Source: Proteobacteria bacterium UBA664 (GTDB lineage Bacteria; Pseudomonadota; Gammaproteobacteria; UBA7966). From it: DNA of 5,140 bases. A program made the translations under genes and the position numbers. Positions 1 through 4,514 of the stretch are shown one piece after another. The stretch spans positions 1 to 5,140 of the forward strand of contig DBNU01000070.1 of assembly GCA_002299125.1 (NCBI GenBank), in the 5' to 3' direction. The notes beneath the pieces were generated by a model, which searched no databases, was not told the origin of the DNA, and saw nothing but the letters and a program-made list of their open reading frames with translations. Each line of letters begins with the position of its first letter. Position 1 is the stretch's first letter.

Positions 1-329
1 TCGACCTCGAGGCCCTGGGCGGCCTCGCCTACGACAAGGGCTGCTACCCGGGTCAGGAGATCGTGGCGCGAGTGCACTACCGGGGGACGTTGAAACAGAC
101 CCTCGCCCGATTGACCGGAGAGGCTCTCGCCGACACCACTGCACCGCCGGCGCCGGGCGGCGTACTGCTGGATACCGCGGGCGCAGACGTAGGTGAAGTC
201 GTGGACGCCGTCGTGTGCAAGACCAGCGGGCGCTGCTTCGCACTGGCCGTGCTGGAGGTGGCACACGCTGACGGCCCCTTGCAGACGGCCACTGCCGGCC
301 TGCTCCTGCACCGCGAGCCGGCTGCCTGA
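1..329 (+). CDS. ygfZ: YgfZ/GcvT-like folate-binding protein, C-terminal part (5' end outside window)
   Basis: The reading frame is open from the first bases to a TGA at 327-329, giving about 108 C-terminal residues. Codons from position 36 read KGCYPGQEIVAR, the YgfZ signature (K-G-C-Y-x-G-Q-E) whose cysteine (codon 42-44) matches the conserved Cys228 of E. coli YgfZ. YgfZ is a cytoplasmic tetrahydrofolate-binding protein related to the GcvT aminomethyltransferase and supports the synthesis or repair of certain Fe-S enzymes. After the motif comes the expected small C-terminal beta-rich domain, ending with LLLHREPAA. An internal GTG at 63 is not a plausible start because the diagnostic motif lies upstream of it. 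No terminator is evident after the stop, and 223 bp separate it from dsbB. The family call rests on the motif and the domain order; I infer orthology with YgfZ rather than another GcvT relative. Confidence 0.93.
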   Translation, partial: DLEALGGLAYDKGCYPGQEIVARVHYRGTLKQTLARLTGEALADTTAPPAPGGVLLDTAGADVGEVVDAVVCKTSGRCFALAVLEVAHADGPLQTATAGLLLHREPAA

Positions 330-552
330 CCGGATCCCGCGTTCGACAACACCCGCGTTTACAGCCGCAACCCGGATCCGCCCTGCCTTCGTCCTGGTCG
401 CCGCGGGAACCGCCACCGTCCTTTGCCTGCCCAAGCTGCTCGACGCGGTACTGACACCGCCGAGCCAGCGCGCGCCGCAGGCAACATACGGTGGCGGACG
501 GTCGGTTAAGCTCTCAAGTTCGCGCGGTCACCCTCCCCCACCGGAGCCGACG

Positions 553-1068
553 ATGACTACTCTGCTGTCCCTTCTGGATCACCCGCGCCTGCCCTTCGGC
601 GCGCTGTTCCTTATCACTGCCGGCCTGCTCGGCTTCGGGCTCTACCTCGAGCACTGGGAGGGTCTCGAGCCCTGCCCGCTGTGCATCTTCCAGCGTCTGG
701 CCTACCTCGCGGTCGGTGCCGTGGCGCTGCTTGCCGGTCTGCACGGCGCACGCGGTGTGTTCCGACGCGTCTACGCGGCGCTGCTGCTGCTTGGGTCGCT
801 TGCCGGTGCCGGTCTCGCCGGGCGTCAGGTCTGGTTGCAACACCTGCCTCCGGAGCAGGTGCCCGAATGCGGTCTGGGCCTCGAGTTCATGCTGGAGACG
901 AACCCACTCTGGGAGGTGATCGCCACGGTGCTCAAGGGCACCGGCGAATGTGCCGTCGTGGACTGGACCTTCCTCGGTCTGTCGATCGCCGAATGGTCCC
1001 TCGGCTGCTTCCTGCTCTTTGCGCTCGTCTCCGTCCTGCTGCTGGCGCGCCGCCTGCCGGCCCGCTGA
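553..1068 (+). CDS. dsbB: Disulfide bond formation protein B (quinone-dependent DsbA oxidase)
   Basis: This 171-residue inner-membrane protein reoxidises periplasmic DsbA and passes the electrons to ubiquinone. Residues 41-44 are the periplasmic C-P-L-C redox pair. Arg48, needed for quinone interaction in E. coli DsbB, is present (IFQR at 45-48). The second periplasmic loop holds the other redox pair at Cys106 (VPECGLGLEFM) and Cys133 (GTGEC), close to the E. coli positions 104 and 130. Four hydrophobic segments lie at about 15-32, 45-62, 72-92 and 143-165. The length matches the family (about 170-176). The ATG at 553 is preceded by GGAG (543-546) with a 6-nt gap. The frame is open upstream to 193, but that extension overlaps ygfZ and has no DsbB-like sequence. 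It is probably transcribed on its own or together with the secreted protein downstream. Confidence 0.97.
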   Translation: MTTLLSLLDHPRLPFGALFLITAGLLGFGLYLEHWEGLEPCPLCIFQRLAYLAVGAVALLAGLHGARGVFRRVYAALLLLGSLAGAGLAGRQVWLQHLPPEQVPECGLGLEFMLETNPLWEVIATVLKGTGECAVVDWTFLGLSIAEWSLGCFLLFALVSVLLLARRLPAR

Positions 1069-1177
1069 ACAGGATCGACCCCTGCCGCCCCGATACCGTA
1101 CCGCGGCGCGTTCGCGCCATGGCTCGCCCCGCTCTGCTTACAGACCCAAACCTCACCCACCTGGAGACTGAACCCTC

Positions 1178-1636
1178 ATGCGCACACGCCTCATCGCCCT
1201 CGTCACTGTTGTCGGTACGGCACTGCTGCCGGCAAGCGCCCTCGCGCGTGATCCGGCCCTGATTGGAGTCGAGCAACTGGTCATTTCGGCCGAGACGCCG
1301 CCGAGCGATCTGCAGCGCTTCGGCCTGACCCGGGAGCTCCTGGAGGCTGCGGTCAAGGAAGGACTCGGCACCCGCGTCGGCACCGCCGACACGACACGCG
1401 ACCGACTGAACCTGCGCCTCAACGCGAACTTGGTCATGTACAACTTCTATTCTTGGGGGGTTCGCCTCGAGGTTGAGCGCGCGCTCGCCATCGACGGCCA
1501 GCCCGGTGCCTACACCCGCCGGGTGGTCTGGAGCAACGGCCGCAGCGGCGGCACGCTGCTGCCGCAGGACGCCCGGCGGCTTGCCACCGTGGCCAGGGAG
1601 CTTGCCGAGGAACTGCGCGGCGAGCTTGCGCGCTGA
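1178..1636 (+). CDS. Predicted periplasmic protein of unknown function, 152 aa
   Basis: I do not recognise a family. The N-terminus is a clear Sec signal peptide: MRTR, then a hydrophobic stretch (LIALVTVVGTALLP) and an A-L-A motif at 21-23, so cleavage is expected before Arg24. The mature protein is about 129 residues and has no cysteine, so it is not a lipoprotein or an obvious DsbA/DsbB substrate despite its position 109 bp after dsbB. The middle alternates polar and hydrophobic residues as in beta strands (LNLRLNANLVMYNFYSWGV, about 84-102), followed by a helix-like C-terminus (DARRLATVARELAEELRGEL). That shape resembles small periplasmic alpha/beta proteins, but this is inference. The start is weakly supported: GGAG at 1163-1166 lies 11 nt upstream of the ATG, longer than usual. 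The signal peptide fixes the start well enough. Confidence 0.8.
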   Translation: MRTRLIALVTVVGTALLPASALARDPALIGVEQLVISAETPPSDLQRFGLTRELLEAAVKEGLGTRVGTADTTRDRLNLRLNANLVMYNFYSWGVRLEVERALAIDGQPGAYTRRVVWSNGRSGGTLLPQDARRLATVARELAEELRGELAR

Positions 1637-1678
1637 CGCCCCGGACATCGAGCCCCTCGCACTGTCGACCGGCCCGTC

Positions 1679-1718
1679 ATGGGGCGAACACGACGCGCAC
1701 TGCACTGCGCCGCCCCAT
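1679..1718. repeat. Nested inverted repeat 43 bp after the secreted-protein gene
   Basis: An 8-bp outer stem (ATGGGGCG at 1679-1686, CGCCCCAT at 1711-1718) encloses a 5-bp inner stem (GCGCA at 1695-1699, TGCGC at 1706-1710). There is no T-run after it, so it is not a standard intrinsic terminator. It could still stabilise or end the transcript of the upstream gene; that role is inferred. Confidence 0.35.
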
Positions 1719-1817
1719 CACCCGATGCACTTCAGCCCCGCGCCCGCAAGAAACACGCGTCGGCTGGTGCAGCCAAATCGACAACGGCTACACCTCGAAC
1801 GAGGGAGGTCTGCAAGG

Positions 1818-1857
1818 CAGGGCCGGACTCGAACCGGCATCCAGTTACCCGGCGCGG
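1818..1857 (-). repeat. tRNA T-arm-like core, copy 1
   Basis: Read on the minus strand, GCCGG-TTCGAGT-CCGGC forms a perfect 5-bp stem with a 7-nt loop identical to a tRNA T-arm (TTCGAGT), followed by CCTGCCT as an acceptor-strand analogue. No 3' CCA, D-arm or anticodon arm follows. The same core with an adjacent CCCGG-rich hairpin recurs in both long direct repeats near 2400-2440 and 3374-3419, so this is the third and shortest copy. It may be the remnant of a tRNA-targeted insertion or of a structured RNA. Confidence 0.45.
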
Positions 1858-1885
1858 CTCATCCGCGCGCGCTTGCGGGGAACGC
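1855..1885. repeat. Degraded solitary CRISPR-like repeat (type I-E sequence class)
   Basis: The 31-nt stretch shares the blocks CGG-TCATCC-CGCG and TGCGGGGAAC-C with the type I-E repeat family and with the better copy at 2822-2850. It has a 2-nt insertion in the loop region and several substitutions, which break the stem symmetry. There is no spacer-repeat periodicity around it. It lies directly beside the first tRNA T-arm-like core. Convergent GC-rich sequence is possible, so confidence is moderate. Confidence 0.38.
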
Positions 1886-2148
1886 GGCGAGGGCGCGCGG
1901 CCCGGCGCAACTGGCGGTGGAGGTCGACTTCGTCACCGACCGACCGGAGCGCACGATCAATCTGGCAATCTGGCCGAGTCGGCCTACCTGCCGCGCGCAG
2001 CGAGCCTGCGCGGGCGCATCCGTGGCGGCCAGGTGCGCGCGCTGTGGGGTGGTGTCGGGTGACGGAGGGCCTGGCGTCCCCTCATCGAACCGCCTGTGAC
2101 GGCGCCACCCCGTGGACCCAGAATTTCCACGGCTCGCCACCCGACTTG

Positions 2149-2204
2149 AGCGAGCATAGCAGGCCATGTTCGAAGTCACCGTCGACGACCGTCAGATGCT
2201 GGCA
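2149..2204 (+). pseudogene. Short fragment resembling the N-terminus of a Mu-gpG-like virion morphogenesis gene
   Basis: ATG at 2166 opens a frame reading MFEVTVDDRQMLA, the kind of beta-strand plus double-Asp start seen in Mu gpG-type virion morphogenesis proteins. Positions 2149-2192 align without gaps to 3461-3504 (34 of 44 bases the same), which begins a longer piece of the same type. The resemblance stops where the first long direct repeat begins at 2215, so the gene is cut there. Too short for a firm call. Confidence 0.3.
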
Positions 2205-2214
2205 CGCCCGGTGT

Positions 2215-2457
2215 CTACTGTTGGCCGACGAGGGCATTATCGCAGCGAGCACGTCACGCAAGGCCGGCTCCGTGGCCGGGCCTCGCCTGCGGGCGAACCT
2301 CATCACCACCGGGCGGCCGCTCGGCGAGCGCAACGTTGCCCGCTTGCGTAAGCAGATCGGCAACGGCCACCCGCTGATTGATGGGGACTCATGAGGCGAG
2401 GCCGGACTCGAACCGCCATCAACTTTCCCGGTGCGCCGGGGAACCTCCCTTACCCAT
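2215..2457. repeat. Long direct repeat, copy A
   Basis: This segment and copy B (3190-3436) are nearly identical. From 2215 to 2432 I count six substitutions (at 2217, 2224, 2335, 2387, 2399 and 2432) and one small indel near 2268. After that, the hairpin CCCGG-TGCG-CCGGG (2427-2440) is replaced in B by a longer one, and weaker similarity continues to CCCAT at 2453-2457. The right third contains a tRNA T-arm-like core on the minus strand (2400-2422). One plus frame ends NGHPLIDGDS-stop at 2394. The repeat is too short for an IS and shows no terminal inverted repeats. Confidence 0.85.
2400..2440 (-). repeat. tRNA T-arm-like core with adjacent hairpin, copy 2 (inside direct repeat A)
   Basis: On the minus strand, GGCGG-TTCGAGT-CCGGC forms a T-arm-like stem with one mismatch. 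It is preceded by the hairpin CCCGG-CGCA-CCGGG. The hairpin position corresponds to an anticodon arm, but a 4-nt loop is wrong for a tRNA, and no CCA end is encoded. Confidence 0.45.
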
Positions 2458-2504
2458 GACCCATCAGACCGACCGTGGCCCGCAGCCACTCACGGGAGCC
2501 CTCG

Positions 2505-2621
2505 ATGCGCGACAAGCCCTCTTGGTCGATCTTCGACTCGCTCTTGCTCGGGGCGATCCTGCCCTTCGCACTGGCCGGGATGGTGGTGCTGATCGGCTGG
2601 CTCTTCGGGGCGGGTGGGTGA
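2505..2621 (+). CDS. Small single-span membrane protein, 38 aa
   Basis: A short gene not assigned to any family I know. ATG at 2505 is preceded by GGGAG (2494-2498) with a 6-nt gap, a good ribosome-binding site. The product begins with a polar head (MRDKPSWSIFDS) and continues with one hydrophobic segment (residues about 13-35, LLLGAILPFALAGMVVLIGW), ending FGAGG. Codons favour G or C in the third position, as expected for this genome. It starts 48 bp to the right of direct repeat A and faces a second small membrane protein gene (2964-3161, minus strand). It could be a holin-like or respiratory-complex-type small subunit, or an unrelated small membrane protein; the sequence does not decide. 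Confidence 0.55.
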   Translation: MRDKPSWSIFDSLLLGAILPFALAGMVVLIGWLFGAGG

Positions 2622-2693
2622 GGCCGCGCCGGATCGGCCTCGTGGGGGCGGCGTGGCGGGCTCCCCTGACCGCAACGAGGGCCTTGCAGCCCC

Positions 2694-2716
2694 GGCGGGT
2701 AAGTATGATCCCCGCC
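2694..2716. repeat. 6-bp hairpin with a -10-like loop
   Basis: GGCGGG (2694-2699) pairs with CCCGCC (2711-2716) around an 11-nt loop that contains TATGAT (2704-2709). TTGCAG lies at 2684-2689, but the 14-nt gap is too short for a normal sigma-70 promoter, so I list only the structure. No gene clearly starts downstream. Confidence 0.3.
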
Positions 2717-2821
2717 AACCTTCGGTGTCCGGCGCACCTTCAGCAAATGCCGGGAGACTTTGCCGCCGCCCCTTGGGACGCACTACAGCCTTGAGATCCG
2801 ACGCAACCGGGATCTGGGCGG

Positions 2822-2850
2822 CAGTTCATCCCCGCGCGTGCGGGGAACAC
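2822..2850. repeat. Solitary type I-E CRISPR repeat
   Basis: The 29-nt unit has the type I-E layout: CAGTTCAT, then CCCCGC (2830-2835), a GCGT loop and GCGGGG (2840-2845), ending AACAC. Against the reverse complement of the E. coli repeat it differs at six positions (2, 6, 15, 16, 18 and 28). The 6-bp stem is perfect. No second repeat is present 61 bp to either side, so this is a lone unit and not an array. By analogy with E. coli, the crRNA orientation would be the minus strand. No cas gene is in the window. Confidence 0.65.
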
Positions 2851-2963
2851 CGCCTGCGGCGGCGCGGGCGCTGGTGGCGGCGCTGCTCGGTGGCTGAGGC
2901 TGAGGGGAGCGCGCGACGGCCGATCCAGATCTGAACGCCCGCATCACCGTCGACACGCGGCGG

Positions 2964-3161
2964 TCAGTCGCCGAGGCCGATGAAGCCGATCAACCCGTAG
3001 AGCAGGCCGCGCAAAACGCCGGGGCTGGCGAGCGAGATCGCGGCCCTGACGAAAAAGGCGATGCACATGGGCCACACCGCCCAAGAGGCACCGCAGAAGA
3101 CGAAGATCGCCATCAGCCAGAACAGGCTCGTGGAGAGCTGCTTGAGGTCCTGAACGTCCAT
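2964..3161 (-). CDS. Small two-span membrane protein, 65 aa
   Basis: Not recognised. The protein begins MDVQDLKQLSTS and then has two hydrophobic stretches at about 13-40 (FWLMAIFVFCGASWAVWP onward) and 46-63 (ASPGVLRGLLYGLIGFIGLG), ending with Gly-Asp before TGA at 2966-2964. This layout, a short polar N-terminus and two membrane spans in under 70 residues, is seen in holins, small toxins and small subunits, but no motif selects among them. ATG at 3161 is chosen because the frame upstream enters direct repeat B and reads as non-coding. The ribosome-binding site is weak (AGGCTC about 7-8 nt upstream); a TTG at 3167 is an alternative start. The gene sits between the two long direct repeats and converges on the 38-residue membrane gene. 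Confidence 0.5.
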   Translation of the reverse strand: MDVQDLKQLSTSLFWLMAIFVFCGASWAVWPMCIAFFVRAAISLASPGVLRGLLYGLIGFIGLGD

Positions 3162-3189
3162 GCGCAATGAGCCTAGCCTGCAATTGCGC

Positions 3190-3436
3190 CTGCTGTTGAC
3201 CGACGAGGGCATTATCGCAGCGAGCACGTCACGCAAGGCCGGGCCGTGGCCGGGCCTCGCCTGCGGGCGAACCTCATCACCACCGGGCGGCCGCTCGGCG
3301 AGCGCAACATTGCCCGCTTGCGTAAGCAGATCGGCAACGGCCACCCGCTGATTGATGGGGGCTCATGAGGCGGGGCCGGACTCGAACCGCCATCAACTTT
3401 CCCGGCGCGACGCGCCGGGCAGCCACCCTTGCCCAT
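3190..3436. repeat. Long direct repeat, copy B
   Basis: The second copy of the repeat at 2215-2457, 975 bp downstream and in the same orientation. It differs by six point changes and a 1-nt deletion near 3243 over the first ~217 bp. Its hairpin is longer: CCCGGCGCG-A-CGCGCCGGG (3401-3419), a perfect 9-bp inverted repeat. Its minus-strand T-arm-like core is at 3374-3396. Sequences outside the repeat are unrelated on the left and only weakly related on the right. Confidence 0.85.
3374..3419 (-). repeat. tRNA T-arm-like core with perfect 9-bp palindrome, copy 3 (inside direct repeat B)
   Basis: On the minus strand the hairpin CCCGGCGCG-T-CGCGCCGGG is followed after 10 nt by GGCGG-TTCGAGT-CCGGC and then CCCGCC. 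Upstream on the same strand, GGCGGTGTAGC resembles a tRNA acceptor plus the start of a D-arm, so the whole of 3362-3452 is loosely tRNA-shaped. The D-stem, anticodon loop and CCA end do not form properly. Best described as tRNA-like, not as a functional tRNA gene. Confidence 0.45.
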
Positions 3437-3477
3437 CTTGCTACACCGCCGCACAGACCAAGCCGGCATCGCAGCCC

Positions 3478-3660
3478 CTGCTCGAACGCACCATCGATGA
3501 CCGTACGGGGCGGGCCGCCCCGCACCGCGTCGAGCGGCACCTGGCCAACCTCGCACTCGTCATGCGCGGGATCGCCACCGCGCTCAAGGCGCGAGTGAAG
3601 GCTCGGTTCGAGCGTGCACCGCACCCCAACGGCCGCCGCTGGGCAGCTACTGCCCGCGAG
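3478..3660 (+). pseudogene. Remnant of a Mu-gpG-like phage virion morphogenesis gene
   Basis: The frame beginning CTG at 3478 reads LLERTIDDRTGRAA, then HLANLALVMRGIATALKARV, KARFERAPHPNGRRWAA. This order (beta strand with TIDD, a helix with a central M-R-x-I-x-x-A-L, then R-F and D/N-G-x-x-W-A) follows Mu gpG-type virion morphogenesis proteins, which take part in head or tail assembly. Downstream of the W-A motif the resemblance ends, and no ATG or ribosome-binding site precedes the CTG. The piece covers about the first half of a typical 140-180-residue family member. It is therefore a truncated remnant. A shorter sister piece lies at 2149-2204. The family call is from motif memory, not from a search. 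Confidence 0.45.
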
Positions 3661-3734
3661 CGCAGCGCCCCTGGTCACTTGCGGCCCGCTGCTATGCTTT
3701 CGCAGCCGTATCCTGCGCCCCTCTGGAGGCTGGC

Positions 3735-4037
3735 ATGTCCCGTTCGCCCGCAATCCCGCTCGATGAGCTTCGCCATCGCTACGATGCCATCGGCAAGATC
3801 GAGGATATGCCTTTCGAGCGCACCCATTACGGCCGCTGCTCCAATTGGGAGGGTTTCCTGGATAACGGGCCCTCGTTTTCGAAGGCTATCCGTTCCGGGG
3901 TCATCCTGGATCACGAGACCGCACATAATCCGGCGCTGGTCGTGCTGGTGCTGGAGGCGTGGCCCGGGAAGTGGTCCAAGCCCAAGGCGTGGCCCCGCAC
4001 CATTTTTAAAGGTGCTTCGCATGAACACGATCCATGA
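3735..4037 (+). CDS. Hypothetical protein, 100 aa
   Basis: Not recognised. ATG at 3735 follows a strong ribosome-binding site, GGAGG at 3725-3729, with a 5-nt gap. The protein is polar at the start (MSRSPAIPLDELRHRYDAIG) and has a hydrophobic core strand near 66-75 (PALVVLVLEAW), followed by a basic, Trp-rich tail (WPGKWSKPKAWPRTIFKG). No signal peptide or membrane segment is present. Its last 17 bp overlap the next gene, so the two are probably translated together. Because that next gene resembles the antitoxin half of a pair, this protein might be an unusual partner placed first, but nothing in its sequence resembles RelE, ParE, HigB or PIN toxins. The strong start signal and coupling make it a likely real gene. 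Confidence 0.65.
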   Translation: MSRSPAIPLDELRHRYDAIGKIEDMPFERTHYGRCSNWEGFLDNGPSFSKAIRSGVILDHETAHNPALVVLVLEAWPGKWSKPKAWPRTIFKGASHEHDP

Positions 4038-4221
4038 AATAAAATCTGCTGTGAGTAAGCTTTCCCGCGAAGAGCTTGTCGCCTTGCGGGATTGGTTTCA
4101 GGAGTTCGACGCTGAAGCGTGGGATCGACGGTTCGAGGCCGATGTCAAGGCGGGTCGTCTCGATTCGCTTGCCGAAGAGGCGCTACGCGATCTTTGCGAG
4201 GGGCGATGCGCTGACCTGTGA
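4021..4221 (+). CDS. Antitoxin-like protein without an adjacent cognate toxin, 66 aa
   Basis: The protein MNTIHEIKSAVSKLSREELV... matches the general form of small antitoxins that precede RelE/HigB-like toxin genes: an N-terminal helix with I-K-x-A-x-x-K-L, L-S-x-E-E, then W-F-x-E-F-D, W-D-R-x-x-E-x-D, and K-A-G-R-L-D-x-L-A-x-E-A-L with a final G-R-x-x-x-L. In such pairs the C-terminal part binds and blocks the toxin. AAGG (4009-4012) lies 8 nt before the ATG. The expected toxin gene is absent: 62 bp after the stop comes a different antitoxin gene. It may be an orphan left after toxin loss, or an anti-addiction gene that neutralises toxins encoded elsewhere. The family is recognised by pattern only. 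Confidence 0.7.
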   Translation: MNTIHEIKSAVSKLSREELVALRDWFQEFDAEAWDRRFEADVKAGRLDSLAEEALRDLCEGRCADL

Positions 4222-4283
4222 GCGGGCACGATAAGGTGGGTCCCCAAGCGCGGAATGCGACAGTCGAGACGGAGTCACAACCC

Positions 4284-4514
4284 ATGTCCGCTTTGCTTGC
4301 CGAGTTGGAGCAACAAGCACGCAACCTTACACCCGATGAACGTGCTCGCCTTGTCGAGATGCTTCTTGAGTCCCTTGAGGATACATCGTTGTCAGAGGTC
4401 GAGCGGGAATGGCGTCGGGAAATAGAGAATCGCGTTGCAGCATATGACCGAGGCGAAGTGCAGACCTACGCGGCCGAAGATGTTTTTGCAGAAGCGCAGC
4501 GCTTGGCCAAGTGA
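4284..4514 (+). CDS. Type II antitoxin, TIGR02574 / Unstab_antitox (PF09720)-type addiction module component
   Basis: This 76-residue protein is the antitoxin of the pair with the gene at 4511. It shows the family pattern: L-T-P-D-E-R-A-R-L-V-E-M-L-L-E-S-L (15-31), a variable linker, then E-V-E-R-E-W-R-R-E-I-E-N-R (38-50), Y-D-R-G-E-V (54-59) and a closing A-E-D-V-F-A-E-A (64-71). The N-terminal helices mediate dimerisation and DNA binding, and the C-terminal part covers the toxin. The frame is open upstream to 4218, but the ATG at 4284, with GGAG 9 nt ahead, gives the usual family length. The stop codon overlaps the toxin start by 4 nt (GTGA), so the two are translated in step. Such pairs usually repress their own promoter; the 62-bp gap upstream could hold it, but no operator palindrome is obvious. 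Confidence 0.88.
   Translation: MSALLAELEQQARNLTPDERARLVEMLLESLEDTSLSEVEREWRREIENRVAAYDRGEVQTYAAEDVFAEAQRLAK

Larger units (their letters stand above)
1637..2214. other. Gene-poor stretch with tRNA-like core, degraded CRISPR-like repeat and decayed sequence
   Basis: No convincing gene was found. It begins with a nested stem-loop (1679-1718), then a tRNA T-arm-like core (1818-1857) and a degraded CRISPR-like repeat (1855-1885). Between about 1905 and 1985 one plus frame reads like protein (VEVDFVTDRPERTINLAIWP), but it has no start signal and loses its character soon after, so it may be a gene remnant. The stretch ends with a short phage-gene-like piece (2149-2204) that abuts the first long direct repeat. 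Confidence 0.5.
2622..2963. other. Intergenic stretch between two convergent small genes, holding the solitary CRISPR repeat
   Basis: No supported gene. It holds a 6-bp hairpin (GGCGGG 2694-2699, CCCGCC 2711-2716) with TATGAT in its loop, the solitary CRISPR repeat at 2822-2850, and a run of GCG-rich sequence after it. The plus-strand frame across the repeat translates as HPRACGEH, a familiar false peptide made by type I-E repeats. Confidence 0.55.
3162..3734. other. Gene-poor stretch: direct repeat B, hairpin and phage-gene remnant
   Basis: It is occupied by direct repeat B with its tRNA-like core and palindrome, followed by a decayed phage-type coding fragment (3478-3660). The long open frame that runs from 3352 into the antitoxin at 4021 is an accident of high GC and not one gene. 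Confidence 0.55.

Noticed and set aside
505..511. GTTAAGC as another attC right core
   Set aside because: It fits GTTRRRY only by chance; no paired left core or arm complementarity lies upstream, and it sits between two core genes.
193..552. N-terminal extension of the dsbB frame
   Set aside because: It overlaps ygfZ, shows no DsbB-like residues, and the ATG at 553 has a good ribosome-binding site and gives the normal family length.
932..1705. Long minus-strand frame opposite dsbB and the secreted protein
   Set aside because: It is the GC-driven shadow of two well-supported plus-strand genes and has no recognisable domain.
2684..2709. Sigma-70 promoter TTGCAG / TATGAT
   Set aside because: The gap is 14 nt, too short, and no supported gene starts downstream; the -10-like bases sit in the loop of a hairpin.
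2614..2934. Plus-strand frame containing HPRACGEH
   Set aside because: This peptide is the typical false translation of a type I-E CRISPR repeat; the rest has no start signal or domain character.
2964..3344. Longer 126-residue version of the two-span membrane protein
   Set aside because: The extension lies inside direct repeat B, is out of character with the membrane part, and the matching frame in repeat A leads to unrelated sequence.
3362..3452. A functional minus-strand tRNA gene
   Set aside because: The T-arm and part of the acceptor fit, but the D-stem does not pair, the putative anticodon loop lacks U33, the T-stem has a mismatch, and there is no encoded CCA end.
3352..4020. A 289-residue frame joining the repeat, phage remnant and antitoxin
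   Set aside because: It runs through the tRNA-like core and hairpin and covers the 100-residue gene in another frame; only the last part from ATG 4021 with its own AAGG signal looks like a gene.
4218..4283. Upstream start of the TIGR02574-type antitoxin at GTG 4218
   Set aside because: The extra 22 residues do not match the family, and the ATG at 4284 has GGAG at a usable distance and gives the standard length.
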